The notes under the pieces are model-generated. The model was not told the origin of the DNA and ran no database searches. It saw only the letters and a list, made by a program, of their open reading frames with translations. Positions 1 to 8,288 of a stretch of 44,446 nucleotides of DNA are shown here, piece after piece (within the stretch, counting starts at the first letter, position 1; the number at the start of each line of letters is the position of its first letter). The stretch lies in contig CAZVZK010000083.1 of NCBI GenBank assembly GCA_964630925.1, forward strand, positions 1-44,446, written 5' to 3'. The position numbers were made by a program, and so were the translations under genes. Source of the stretch: RGDT01 sp964630925. Its GTDB lineage: Bacteria; Planctomycetota; Planctomycetia; Gemmatales; Gemmataceae.

Positions 1-660
1 GGAGAACGGCGCGGGGTCGAGGCGGTCGAAGCGGACGCGGGTGCCGTTGGCGGTGACGGTGAAGGCCTCGGCGCCGTTGCCGCCGTTGACCTCGACGGTG
101 TCGGTGCCGGCGCCGCCCTCGTTGAGGTCGGTGTCGTCGCCCGGATTCCAGATCATGCGGTCGTCGCCGGCCTCGCCGAAGACCTGGTCGTCGGCGTCGC
201 CGCCGGTCAGGGTGTCGTTCTCGGTGCCGCCGAAGAGGAGGTCGGCGCCGCCCTTGCCGAGGAGGGTGTCGTTGCCGGCCTGGCCGAAGAGCATGTCGGC
301 GCCGGAGCCGCCGGTGAGGACGTCGTTGCCGGCGCCGCCGAAGAGGTTGGCGCGGGGCAGGGCGCCGCTGGCCTCGTTCATGGTGATGGTGTCGTTGCCG
401 CCCTGGCCGAAGACCTGGACGAGGGCGGTGTTGGCGACGGTGGCGGAGCCGCCGAGGATCTGGACGGCGCCGCCGTTGACGAGGATCTGGCCGGCGGCGT
501 TGCGGCTGACGGTGATGGAGTTGTCGAGGTTGTCGCCGAAGATGGACAGGGTGCCGGAGCCCGGCAGGAAGGTGGCGGTGACGGCGGGGGTGGTCCTGTC
601 CTCCAGGGCCTCCAGGCTGATCAGGCGGCGGTACGATGACCCGATGCGTCTGAGATTCAT
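1..660 (-). CDS. RTX-repeat (hemolysin-type calcium-binding) secreted protein, 5' part
   Basis: This is the N-terminal 220 codons of a minus-strand gene that continues past the left edge. The ATG is at 660, with a purine-rich GGAGCGGAG just upstream. The protein opens MNLRRIGSSYRRLISLEALEDR followed by TTPA, the N-terminal pattern common in secreted or surface planctomycete proteins. A beta-rich region follows, and from about residue 86 there are repeated GGxGxDxLxG-type nonapeptides (FGGAGNDVLTGGSGADMLFG and similar), which in RTX proteins bind calcium and form parallel beta-rolls. One repeat reads GGTENDTLTGG, where Glu replaces the usual Gly. It is likely an extracellular calcium-binding protein. 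Its C-terminal domain, and so any enzyme activity, is outside the window. Confidence 0.9.
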   Translation of the reverse strand, partial: MNLRRIGSSYRRLISLEALEDRTTPAVTATFLPGSGTLSIFGDNLDNSITVSRNAAGQILVNGGAVQILGGSATVANTALVQVFGQGGNDTITMNEASGALPRANLFGGAGNDVLTGGSGADMLFGQAGNDTLLGKGGADLLFGGTENDTLTGGDADDQVFGEAGDDRMIWNPGDDTDLNEGGAGTDTVEVNGGNGAEAFTVTANGTRVRFDRLDPAPFS

Positions 661-967
661 GCTTGCTCCGCTCCTCTGTTGGGGCCGGCCTCGCCGCGGG
701 GTCGTAGGGGGGCTACGATGCCTGCTGGGCCGTCCACACCCTCCTGATCCGAAGATGGCCGAACTTCCGGCCAACGAATTCGCGACCACGGTAGGGGGCC
801 TCGGGTTCTCGTTCAACCCGACCGTGGGGGTGTGACGCCGGGTGCAGGAAAATCGCGCCGGCGGGCACCCCGTAGGGCAGGCTGCCAGCCTGCCACGCCG
901 CACGAGAAGGCAGGCTGGCAGCCTGCCCTACGGGGTGCCGGTCAGGCAATCGCGGGGGGCTTGAGCC
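661..967. other. Intergenic region between divergent RTX and sigma-factor genes
   Basis: No convincing gene is present. The region must hold the promoters for the leftward RTX gene and the rightward sigma factor. It contains a small GTAG-GGGGG-CTAC hairpin near 706-718 and the large palindrome listed separately at 864-939. A rightward reading frame is open through it, but it has no start signal and no recognisable protein. Confidence 0.5.
864..939. repeat. Perfect 31-bp inverted repeat, REP-like palindrome
   Basis: Arms at 864-894 and 909-939 are exact reverse complements around a 14-nt loop. Each arm contains the near-palindrome GGCAGGCTGCCAGCCTGCC. The stem begins and ends with GGCACCCCGTAGGG or its complement. 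There is no T-tract, and it sits 28 nt before the sigma-factor start, so it is not a simple terminator. The core resembles short interspersed CAGGCTGCCAGCCTG-type palindromes that I recall from planctomycete genomes; that link is from memory, not a search. Confidence 0.75.
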
Positions 968-1555
968 ATGTCGGAAGGCTCCTTCGTGGGCCTCATGGAA
1001 CGCCTCAAGGCCGGCGAGGACGCCGCCGCCCGCGCGGTCTTCGAGCGCTACACGCGGCAGTTGGTGGGCCTGGCGCGGCGCCGCCTCGACGCGCGCCTGG
1101 CGGCCAAGGTCGATCCGGAGGACGTGGTGCAGTCGGCGTACAAGAGCTTCTTCGTGCGGCAGCGCGACGGGCAGCTCGACGTGGGGAGCTGGCAGGGGCT
1201 GTGGGGCCTGCTGACGGTCATCACCCTGCGCAAGGTGGCCGACCGCGCCGCCCACTTCCACGCGGCCAAGCGCGACGCCACGCGCGAGCTGCCGCCGCCG
1301 GCCGAGGGGCACACGCCCGCGTGGGAGGCGGCGCTGGACCGCGAGCCCGGGCCGGAGGAGGCGGCGCTGTTGGCCGAGACGGTCGCCGAGCTGCTGGGCG
1401 CCCTGGACGCCGACGAGCGTGCCATCCTGGAGCTGAGCCTGCAAGGGCACTCGGCGGCGGAGATCAGCGAGCAGCTGGGGCGGGCGGAGCGGTCGGTACG
1501 GCGCATCCGCGAGCGCATCCGCAAGGGGTTGGAGGGGCGGCAGGCCGGCGCGTAG
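968..1555 (+). CDS. ECF-type RNA polymerase sigma factor (planctomycete type)
   Basis: The 195-residue protein has the two-domain layout of an ECF sigma factor. A sigma-2 region (about residues 20-90) contains VDPEDVVQSAYKSFF, the usual DxEDxxQ signature of the -10-binding helix. A linker (about 95-130) leads to a sigma-4 helix-turn-helix (about 135-190) with LDADERAILELSLQGHSAAE and a basic recognition helix. It directs core polymerase to a subset of promoters. The ATG at 968 gives the full domain. The kinase gene begins 36 nt after its stop (10 nt if the alternative GTG is used), and ECF/Ser-Thr-kinase pairing is a known planctomycete arrangement. No anti-sigma factor is seen, so activity may be controlled by the adjacent kinase (inference). 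Confidence 0.9.
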   Translation: MSEGSFVGLMERLKAGEDAAARAVFERYTRQLVGLARRRLDARLAAKVDPEDVVQSAYKSFFVRQRDGQLDVGSWQGLWGLLTVITLRKVADRAAHFHAAKRDATRELPPPAEGHTPAWEAALDREPGPEEAALLAETVAELLGALDADERAILELSLQGHSAAEISEQLGRAERSVRRIRERIRKGLEGRQAGA

Positions 1556-1591
1556 AATGGGCCTGTGACCGCAATCCTCCCTGGGCCCACG

Positions 1592-4500
1592 ATGTCCTCC
1601 ATCGAAGCCGGCGACTGGAGCGAGTGCGAGGCGCACATCGAGCGCTTCGAGCGGGCGTGGGCGGCGGGGGAGCGTCCCCGCCTGACGGCGTTCCTCGCGC
1701 CGGGCAGGCCGTGGGCGGGGCACCTGCTCATCGAGCTGGCGCACATCGACCTCGAGCTGCGGCTCAAGGCCGGGGAGGCGGCCCGCGTCGAGGACTACGT
1801 GCGAGACCACCCCGAATTGGCCGAGGAACGGCACGCCCTGTTGGGGCTGATCGGCACCGAGTACGAGCAGCGGCGCCGGCTTGAGGGGGCCGTCGATCCC
1901 GACGAGTACCGGCGACGCTTCCCCGAGTTCGGCGGGGAGATGCGCGGCCACTTCACCCCGGCGGACCTCGACACGCTCTCGATCCGGCGCAAGGCTCGGT
2001 CCACGCGTCCCGCCGCCTGGCCCGCGGTGCCCGGCTACGAGGTGGTCGAGCAACTGGGACGCGGCGGGATGGGGGTCGTGTACAAGGCGCGCGAGGACAG
2101 CCTCGGGCGGCACGTGGCCATGAAGTTCCTGCCGGCCGAGCTGGCCCACGACCCGGCGCGTCTGGAGCGGTTCCGGCACGAGGCGCGGACGGCGTCGGCG
2201 CTGAACCACCCGCACATCTGCACGGTCCACGCCCTGGGCGAGCACCAGGGCCACCCGTTCATTGTCATGGAGCTGATCGACGGGGTGACTCTGCTCACGG
2301 TGGCCGGGCGGCGCCCGCCGGTGGGGGAGGCGGCCCGGCTCATCGCCCAGGCGGCGCAGGCGCTGGCGGCGGCCCATGAGGCGGGCGTCGTCCATCGCGA
2401 CATCAAGCCCGAGAACATCATGGCGCGGGCGGACGGGTACGTGAAGGTGCTGGACTTCGGGCTGGCGCGGCGTCCGCCGTCGGTCACGCGGCCAGGCCAC
2501 GATACCGACCCCGGCGCGATGATGGGCACGGTGGCGTACATGTCGCCGGAGCAGGCGCGGGGGCAGCCCGCGGTGCCGGCCTCGGACGTGTTCTCGCTCG
2601 GCATCGTGCTGTATCAGCTTCTGACGGGGCGGCACCCGTTCGAGGCGGAGTCGGCACTCGGCTATCTGCACGCCATCGGCACGGCGCGGCCCGTGACGCC
2701 GTCGCGCGTGAACCCGGAGGTGCCGGCGGCGCTGGACGGGCTGGTCGAGGCGATGCTGAACAAGGAGGCGGCGCTGCGTCCGACGGCGTCGGAGGTGGCG
2801 GCCGCCCTGGCCGGCCCCGGCGGCAGGCCGGCGCCGGCCCAGCCGGCGCGGGCGGTGGTGCGCCGCGAGCGTGAGCTGGCGGTGCTGAACGCCGCGCTGC
2901 GCGAGGCCGACGCCGGGCGCGGCTCGGTGGTGTGCGTGGCCGGCGAGCCGGGCATCGGCAAGACGACGCTGGTGGAGGGGCTGTTGGCCGGGCTGGAGGG
3001 GCCGGGCGGCTCGTGCCTGGTGGCGCGGGGGCACTGCTCGGAGCGTCTGGCCGGGGCCGAGGCGTACCTGCCGGTGATCGAGGCGCTGGGCGACCTGCTG
3101 CGTGGGCGGGCCGGGGGGGCGGCGGCCCGGCTGATGAAGGCGGTCGCGCCGACGTGGTACGCCCAGGCGGCCCCGGCGGCGGGTGAGGCGGTGCGGGCGC
3201 CGTCGCAGCCGGCCATGCTCCGCGAGTTCTCGGCACTGCTGCAAGAGGTGTCGCGCCTCGGCACGGTCGTCCTGTTCATCGACGATGTTCACTGGGCCGA
3301 CGTGCCGACGGTCGATTTGCTCGCCCACGTCGGCCGGGCCTGCCCGGCCCTCCGCGTCCTCGTGATCGCCGCCTACCGGCCGACGGAGCTGCTGCTGGGC
3401 CCGCACCCGTTCCACGGCGTGATGCACGAGATGCAGGCCAGGGGGGCCTGCACCGAGCTTTCCCTGGGCTTCCTCGAACGCGCGGACGTTGAGGCGTATC
3501 TGGCGCTGGCGTTCCCCGGCCACGCCTTCCCGGCGGACTTCGCCGCCCTGATCCACGCGCGCACCGAGGGCAACCCGCTGTTCATGGCCGACCTGCTGCG
3601 CTACTCGCGGGAGCGTGGCGTGATCGCCGAGGCGGAAGGGCGCTGGGGCCTGGCGCGCGGATTGCCCGACCTGGGGCGAGAGATGCCGGAGTCGGTGCGC
3701 GGGCTGATCCGCCGCAAGCTGGAGCGTGTGAGCGAGGAGGGGCGGCGGCTGCTGGCCGCGGCGGCGGTGCAGGGGCCGGAGTTCGACTCGGCGGTGGTCG
3801 CCGGGGCGTTGCAGATGGCGCCGGCGGATGTGGAGGAGAGCCTCCAGTCGCTGGACCGGGTCCACGGCCTGGTGCGTCTGGTGCGGCAGAGCGAATTGCC
3901 CGACCGGACGCTGACGCTGCGGTACGCCTTCGTCCACATCCTGTACCAGCAGGCGCTCGACGCCGACCTGCCGCCGAGCCGGCGGGCGGCGCTGGGGGCG
4001 GCGCTGGCGCGGGTGCTGGAGGGGCATCACGCCGACGCCGGGGCGGAGGCGGCGGCGCAGCTCGCGTGCCTGTACGAGGTGGGGCGTGATCCGGGGCAGG
4101 CGGCGCGGCACTGCGCGCGGGCGGCGGACAACGCGGCGCGGGTGTTCGCGCACCGCGAGGCGGCGGAGCTGGCGCGGCGCGGGCTGCGTCTGCTGGAGGG
4201 GCTGCCCGAGTCGGACGAGAGGGCGGCGCTGGAGCTGCCCTTGCAGACGATGCTCGGCTTGCAGCTCCAGGTGACGCGCGGGTACGCGGCGCCGGAGGCG
4301 ACGCGGGCGTATGAGCGGGCGCGGGGGCTGTGCCGCCGGGTGCCGGCGGCGCCGCAGTTCCCGGTGCTGTGGGGGCTGTGGCTGTCGGCGAAGGTGCGCT
4401 CGGAGCTGCCGCGTGCCATCGGGCTGGCGGGGGAGCTGAACGCGCTGGCGCGGCGGCAGAACGACCCGGATCTCGTGCTGCAGGCGCAGCAGGCGCTGGC

Positions 4501-5290
4501 GGTGACGACGCTGTGCCTGGGCGAGCCGGCCAGTACGCTGCGGCACATGGAGCAGGGGTGCGCGATCTACGACTCGGAGCGGCACCGCACGCACTCGCAC
4601 CAGTTCGGGCAGGACCCCGGCGTGGCGTGCAAGTCGTTCGGGGCGGTGGCGCTGTGGCTGCTCGGGCACCCGGACGAGGCGGTGCGTCTGAACGCCGATG
4701 CGGTGCGCCTGGGGCATCGTCTGTCGCAGCCGAACAGCCAGGCGCTGGCGATGCACTTCGCGGCGATGGTGCATCAGTTGCGGCGCGACGGCCCGGCGGC
4801 GCGGGCGGCCGCGGAAGCCTGCGCGGCCATCGCGCACGAGCACGGGCTGTCATTCTGGATGGCGGGCGCGGCCATCGTGGGCGGGTGGGCGATGGCGGCG
4901 TGCGGGCAGGCGGACGACGGGCTGGCGCGGCTGCGTCAGGGGCTCCTGGACTGGCAGGCAACGGGGAGTGGCACCTACAAGACGTACTTCCAGGGACTGC
5001 TGGCCGAGGTGCTGGCCAGCATGGGCAGGGCCGAGGAGGCGGGGCGGGTGCTGGACGACGCCCTCGAAGTCGCGGGGCGGACATCGGAGGGGCTGTACGA
5101 GGCCGAGCTGCACCGGCTCAAGGGCGAGCTGGCGTTGAGCGCTGGGGCGGCGGCTCGGGCGGCGGAGGCGTTCGGGCAGGCGCAGGCGCTGGCGCGCCGA
5201 CAGGGGGCGAAGGCGCTGGAGCAGCGGGCCGGGGTGAGCCTGGCGCGTCTCGGCGGCGTGCGGCCTGTGGTGTCCGAACCGGGGCGTTGA
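1592..5290 (+). CDS. Ser/Thr protein kinase fused to AAA-type ATPase and TPR-like region
   Basis: A 1232-residue cytosolic signalling protein. An N-terminal helical region (1-145) precedes a Hanks-type kinase (about 149-410) with a glycine loop LGRGGMGVVY, the lysine in VAMKF (178), the catalytic HRDIKPEN (268-275), DFG (about 288) and a GTVAYMSPEQ activation segment. An AAA_16/STAND-like ATPase follows, with Walker A GEPGIGKTT (451-459) and Walker B LFIDD (561-565). The last 500 residues are alpha-helical and TPR-like. This is the PknK-like layout, where protein binding at the C-terminus is thought to control an ATP switch. The ATG at 1592 is preferred; an in-frame GTG at 1565 would add nine residues. 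It probably forms an operon with the sigma factor upstream. No membrane segment is seen. Confidence 0.9.
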   Translation: MSSIEAGDWSECEAHIERFERAWAAGERPRLTAFLAPGRPWAGHLLIELAHIDLELRLKAGEAARVEDYVRDHPELAEERHALLGLIGTEYEQRRRLEGAVDPDEYRRRFPEFGGEMRGHFTPADLDTLSIRRKARSTRPAAWPAVPGYEVVEQLGRGGMGVVYKAREDSLGRHVAMKFLPAELAHDPARLERFRHEARTASALNHPHICTVHALGEHQGHPFIVMELIDGVTLLTVAGRRPPVGEAARLIAQAAQALAAAHEAGVVHRDIKPENIMARADGYVKVLDFGLARRPPSVTRPGHDTDPGAMMGTVAYMSPEQARGQPAVPASDVFSLGIVLYQLLTGRHPFEAESALGYLHAIGTARPVTPSRVNPEVPAALDGLVEAMLNKEAALRPTASEVAAALAGPGGRPAPAQPARAVVRRERELAVLNAALREADAGRGSVVCVAGEPGIGKTTLVEGLLAGLEGPGGSCLVARGHCSERLAGAEAYLPVIEALGDLLRGRAGGAAARLMKAVAPTWYAQAAPAAGEAVRAPSQPAMLREFSALLQEVSRLGTVVLFIDDVHWADVPTVDLLAHVGRACPALRVLVIAAYRPTELLLGPHPFHGVMHEMQARGACTELSLGFLERADVEAYLALAFPGHAFPADFAALIHARTEGNPLFMADLLRYSRERGVIAEAEGRWGLARGLPDLGREMPESVRGLIRRKLERVSEEGRRLLAAAAVQGPEFDSAVVAGALQMAPADVEESLQSLDRVHGLVRLVRQSELPDRTLTLRYAFVHILYQQALDADLPPSRRAALGAALARVLEGHHADAGAEAAAQLACLYEVGRDPGQAARHCARAADNAARVFAHREAAELARRGLRLLEGLPESDERAALELPLQTMLGLQLQVTRGYAAPEATRAYERARGLCRRVPAAPQFPVLWGLWLSAKVRSELPRAIGLAGELNALARRQNDPDLVLQAQQALAVTTLCLGEPASTLRHMEQGCAIYDSERHRTHSHQFGQDPGVACKSFGAVALWLLGHPDEAVRLNADAVRLGHRLSQPNSQALAMHFAAMVHQLRRDGPAARAAAEACAAIAHEHGLSFWMAGAAIVGGWAMAACGQADDGLARLRQGLLDWQATGSGTYKTYFQGLLAEVLASMGRAEEAGRVLDDALEVAGRTSEGLYEAELHRLKGELALSAGAAARAAEAFGQAQALARRQGAKALEQRAGVSLARLGGVRPVVSEPGR

Positions 5291-5324
5291 ACGAGGGGCG
5301 ACGATGGCATGCCCACGACATCCG

Positions 5325-5387
5325 ATGGCCGACCCGACTGCCGACTGGTTCTGGTCGGTGATCGACCTTGTGCGGGAGAATCCCTAA
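5325..5387 (+). pseudogene. Possible 20-codon gene remnant
   Basis: A short frame reads MADPTADWFWSVIDLVRENP and then stops at TAA. After the stop the same frame continues GDEALFGAMTSR. The codon use and the WFWSVIDLVRENP segment look like the start of a genuine protein (DUF4240-like openings are similar), so it may be the stump of a decayed gene or a real micropeptide. Support is weak. Confidence 0.25.
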
Positions 5388-5412
5388 GGGGATGAGGCGT
5401 TGTTCGGCGCCA

Positions 5413-5432
5413 TGACGAGCAGGAGCTCGTCA
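5413..5432. terminator. Short hairpin between kinase and WD40-like genes
   Basis: TGACGAGC pairs with GCTCGTCA around an AGGA loop, giving an 8-bp perfect stem followed by CTTTCTG. It lies 33 nt before the next start codon. It may end transcription of the kinase operon or sit in the leader of the next gene. The T-tract is weak. Confidence 0.4.
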
Positions 5433-5464
5433 CTTTCTGACATGCGGGCAGCGAGGGAGAAGAA

Positions 5465-6451
5465 ATGAAGGGCAGCCGTCTCGTATTCCTCTGTTTCCTC
5501 TTGCTCCCGGTGATGCCCCAGACACTGGCACAGGGGGCACCGCTGCGCGTGAACGTGAAGTTGGAACACACGCTGGATGGCGATTGCTCGGCGGTCTCGG
5601 CGGGTCCGAAGTGCGACCAATGCGTCCTGTCGCTCGAAGGGGCGTTCCGGATGTTCGACCTCACGAAACATACGTTGGGCGGAAAGCTGCCGGGCTCCGG
5701 CAACCGCGTGTGTGTCGTCGAGAAGGGCAAGGCCGTGCTCGTCGGCGACGCCGAGAAGAGCGGCATCTCGAGGCTGACCCTGGACGGGAAGGTGCTGGGC
5801 ACGTTCGACCTGCCTGGGGCATTCATGGCTTCCGAGAACGCCCCCTTCTTCGCGACGGCGCGAGGGAACACGATCACGGCGAGTGATCCCGCAACAGGTA
5901 GGGTGCTCGCGACGTGGTCATCGAAAGATAAGAAAGGCGAGATCCGTGTTTATGCCGTATCCTGGGACGGGGAGATCCTCGCGCGCTGTCTCAGCGATGA
6001 GAGTCAGGATCTGATCGCGTGGAGGCCCCAGGACAAGCCGCCCCCCGCCTTGCTCCCGTACGAGGATTCGTGCACCGCTCTGGCCGCCGCCCCGGCCCCG
6101 AGCCGCGCGGTCGCCATCGGGTACGGGCGTAAGAACTACATCGATGTCTACTCCGCCCGGTTCGAGAAGAGGCTCCACCGGCTCAAGGGCCACGAGGGCG
6201 CGGGCGATGTCACAGGGTTGGCGTACTCGCCTGACGGCCGGTTCCTGTTCTCCCTGTTCGGTTTCAACGAACGCGCCCAGCCGGAGGTGATCGTATGGGA
6301 TGTGAAGGGCGGGTATCGCCAGGCCGCCCGCGTCGTGGTGGGGACGGGGTGGATGTACGGCATCTACGCACTCCCGGATTCCTCTGGGTTCATCACCTAC
6401 GCGGGTAACGACGATAAGACCAAGTTCTGGAAAGTCACCGTCACCAAATAG
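5465..6451 (+). CDS. Secreted WD40-like beta-propeller protein
   Basis: The 328-residue protein starts with a clear Sec signal peptide: MKGSR, a hydrophobic stretch LVFLCFLLLPVM and an AQG-type cleavage site near residue 23. The mature part is built of beta-propeller-like repeats. The best are about residues 230-275 (HEGAGDVTGLAYSPDGRFLF, then PEVIVWDVKG) and the last one, ending DDKTKFWKVTV. These match the GH...SPDG...vWD pattern of WD40 blades. Such proteins act as scaffolds; no catalytic residues are evident. The start follows AGGGAGAAGAA. A predicted location is periplasmic or surface. Confidence 0.7.
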   Translation: MKGSRLVFLCFLLLPVMPQTLAQGAPLRVNVKLEHTLDGDCSAVSAGPKCDQCVLSLEGAFRMFDLTKHTLGGKLPGSGNRVCVVEKGKAVLVGDAEKSGISRLTLDGKVLGTFDLPGAFMASENAPFFATARGNTITASDPATGRVLATWSSKDKKGEIRVYAVSWDGEILARCLSDESQDLIAWRPQDKPPPALLPYEDSCTALAAAPAPSRAVAIGYGRKNYIDVYSARFEKRLHRLKGHEGAGDVTGLAYSPDGRFLFSLFGFNERAQPEVIVWDVKGGYRQAARVVVGTGWMYGIYALPDSSGFITYAGNDDKTKFWKVTVTK

Positions 6452-6521
6452 GTGCATCGGATAGATGTTGACACATTCATCGGCTTCTACCGATCCCGTC
6501 GAAAGAGATTCGGAGCGTGGC

Positions 6522-6905
6522 ATGAGCATAGAAGTCTCCACCACGGATCACTTCGCCATCTCATTCCGACCTGCGGAAGGCGGGATCGTCGGTGTGACCG
6601 ACCACCTCCTCCACGGTTGCGGGGGCGGCGCGATTGTGGAGCACCACGAGGGGCGCTGCCTTTGCCGGCCCATTGAAGGCGGTGAGGCGGCCGAGGTGCC
6701 GCTGCCCAAGTCATCGTTCCGGCTCGTCCTGGCACGCGTCGCGGCGATGTGCCACGAATCCTCACCGGAGTATGGCACGCCATACGAAGGGTCAGGGGTC
6801 GTGAAGACGAGGGGAGAGCCGGCGGGCACGTTCCAGGTATCGTTCGTCAACACGCCGGACGAGCAGATGCTGGAGGTGCGGCGGGCCGAGCTGCCTGGAG
6901 GGTAG
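6522..6905 (+). CDS. Hypothetical protein, 127 residues
   Basis: I do not recognise this protein. The reading begins MSIEVSTTDHFAISFRPAEG and has no signal peptide or membrane segment. A Cys/His cluster occurs around residues 34-50 (HGCGGGAIVEHHEGRCLCRP), which could bind metal, but no family motif is complete. The ATG at 6522 is preferred to one 57 nt upstream because the sequence before it looks non-coding. It lies 70 nt after the WD40-like gene and may be co-transcribed with it. Confidence 0.55.
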   Translation: MSIEVSTTDHFAISFRPAEGGIVGVTDHLLHGCGGGAIVEHHEGRCLCRPIEGGEAAEVPLPKSSFRLVLARVAAMCHESSPEYGTPYEGSGVVKTRGEPAGTFQVSFVNTPDEQMLEVRRAELPGG

Positions 6906-7351
6906 GGACACTCCTCGGTGAAGCTACACCAGAAGGGCCTGGCTCAAAGGGGGCCTTGTTGGAGGGGGGCGTGGTAGAGGGAAGGGTAGGACCGCCGGGC
7001 CCGCGCGGCGTCACGATACCGGGGTGAGGTGCAGGGGCACGCCTGTCGGCCGGGGCGATTCGTTTCCATGGCGCGGGGGGGGGTGTGAGGGGGGTCGGGA
7101 AACGAACTTCCTCAACTCGCTCTGCCGCTTGCATCTGCGGACGGAAAGTTCGTTTCCCTGGTTCGTTTCCTTCACTGATGGGCGTCTATCCGCCTCCTTC
7201 CTTTTCTCAGGTTCGTTTCCTTCACGGATGGGCGTCCATCCGCCACTATCGAGGCGGGGCACGCCCGGCCCACGGTTGGGCGTTTCGGGGAATCCTGACC
7301 CGGCGCGCGTAGATTCAACAAAGTGTATCAGAATAGGAGGGAGCGAGCCGC
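6906..7351. other. Intergenic region with direct repeats
   Basis: No gene is supported across these 446 nt. The right half carries the TTCGTTTCC-containing repeats listed separately. GGCGTC-type and G-rich runs fill the left half. The end holds AATAGGAGGGAGCG, a strong ribosome binding site for the next gene. Several reading frames are open but lack start signals and have poor codon use. Confidence 0.5.
7161..7244. repeat. Two direct repeats of 34 bp, 50-bp period
   Basis: Copies at 7161-7194 and 7211-7244 match at 32 of 34 positions. Each begins GTTCGTTTCCTTCAC and ends GGATGGGCGTC-type sequence followed by ATCCGCC. A third partial copy of the first ten bases lies at 7149-7158, and CGTTTCC recurs near 7050. 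With only two full copies and no uniform spacers this is not a CRISPR array. It could be regulatory, or a duplicated fragment of an interspersed repeat. Confidence 0.7.
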
Positions 7352-7597
7352 ATGACGGAAAGACGCGCCGAGGCCGCCTCGTGGGGGCCGATAGAGGGGC
7401 GGACGGCGGTCCGGCTTTATGGCGGGCCGTGGGACGGGAAGGACGTGTGGGTCATCAACCCCGGCGTGCCTTACGTCCGCGTCAACGGCCCGCGTCACGG
7501 CGACCACTCCGCCTGGATCTCTCACCTGTACCGGCGCGTCGCCGGCCGGTACGAGTACGTCGAGACGGTGGAGGATTGGATCGGCAGCGTGGGGTGA
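7352..7597 (+). CDS. Small hypothetical protein, 81 residues
   Basis: The ATG at 7352 is preceded by AGGAGG with a spacing of about 10 nt, which fixes the start. The protein contains AVRLYGGPWDGKDVWVINPG and HLYRRVAGRYEYV, the GGPWDG...Y pattern seen in small uncharacterised actinobacterial and planctomycete proteins. No signal peptide or catalytic motif is seen. It converges with the papain-like gene, with stops 11 nt apart. Confidence 0.6.
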   Translation: MTERRAEAASWGPIEGRTAVRLYGGPWDGKDVWVINPGVPYVRVNGPRHGDHSAWISHLYRRVAGRYEYVETVEDWIGSVG

Positions 7598-7608
7598 CGG
7601 CCCGCGTC

Positions 7609-8103
7609 TCACCAGTGCTGGATGCAGGCGGCGTGGCCGGTGTTGCGGAAGATGCCGTCGTGCAGCCAGGAGAAGGGGCTCCAGCGGGTCTTGACCTCGG
7701 ATTTGTCCTGCTTCCAGTAGGGGTTGACGTAGCCGACCTGGTCGGCGTCGTGATCGACGCCGAAGACCATGATGCTGTGCATGCCGAGGGGGAACTTGCC
7801 GTGGACGAGGAGCGGGCCGTGGGACAGCAGGCCGGCGATGTCGTCCTTATCGTAGTCGCCGCCGGCGACGGCGGTCATGCCGAAGGCCGAGGCGGCCTTG
7901 GACCAGTCGGGGCGGTCGAGGCCCTTGGTGAGGGCGTCGTCCGTCTTCGTCTCGCCGAGGGTCTTGCGGAGGAGGGGGTCGAGCTGGTCGAGGGGCTTGC
8001 CCTTCCAGACGAAGAGCATCTGGTAGGCGGCCAGCCAGCACTTGGCGGTGTCCTCCTGGGGGATGGGCTGCATCTTCTTCCACTTGATGACGGTGATGGA
8101 CAC
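7609..8103 (-). CDS. Papain-like cysteine protease family protein
   Basis: The 164-residue protein resembles the papain-like/C39-like superfamily. DTAKCWLAAYQMLFVWKG near the N-terminus supplies the nucleophilic Cys at a helix start. GMHSIMVFGVDHD supplies the His, and VGYVNPYWK the third polar residue (Asn/Asp position). In such proteins these form a Cys-His-Asn triad. A GTG start at 8103 is chosen because GAGGAG lies 7 nt upstream; an upstream in-frame start at 8205 would add 34 disordered residues. There is no signal peptide, so it is likely cytoplasmic. The substrate is unknown; a bacteriocin- or effector-type processing role is possible but unsupported. Confidence 0.65.
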   Translation of the reverse strand: MSITVIKWKKMQPIPQEDTAKCWLAAYQMLFVWKGKPLDQLDPLLRKTLGETKTDDALTKGLDRPDWSKAASAFGMTAVAGGDYDKDDIAGLLSHGPLLVHGKFPLGMHSIMVFGVDHDADQVGYVNPYWKQDKSEVKTRWSPFSWLHDGIFRNTGHAACIQHW

Positions 8104-8288
8104 GGGTTCGCTCCTCGGGCCTGGCGGGCGAGGGGCGATCCCCACCCGTACCCCAGGAGTGCCCCGGTCTTGCCGTGTGACCGAACTTTCCGCAACGCCT
8201 CGCATTCGCCCGAGGAGCTGTCACGCGGCGCGGCCGCGCCCGTATCACCGGCGGGGACGGCATCGAGGCGTGGGACGCGGAGGCGGTC

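Noticed and set aside
1565..1592. GTG at 1565 as the kinase start
   Set aside because: No ribosome binding site and only nine extra residues; ATG at 1592 gives a typical N-terminus. It cannot be excluded.
713..4843. A 1376-codon frame on the minus strand
   Set aside because: It is the mirror of the kinase gene. It consists of Arg/Pro/His-rich sequence with no domains; high GC keeps opposite frames open.
7149..7244. CRISPR array
   Set aside because: Only two full repeats, no set of distinct spacers and no cas genes nearby.
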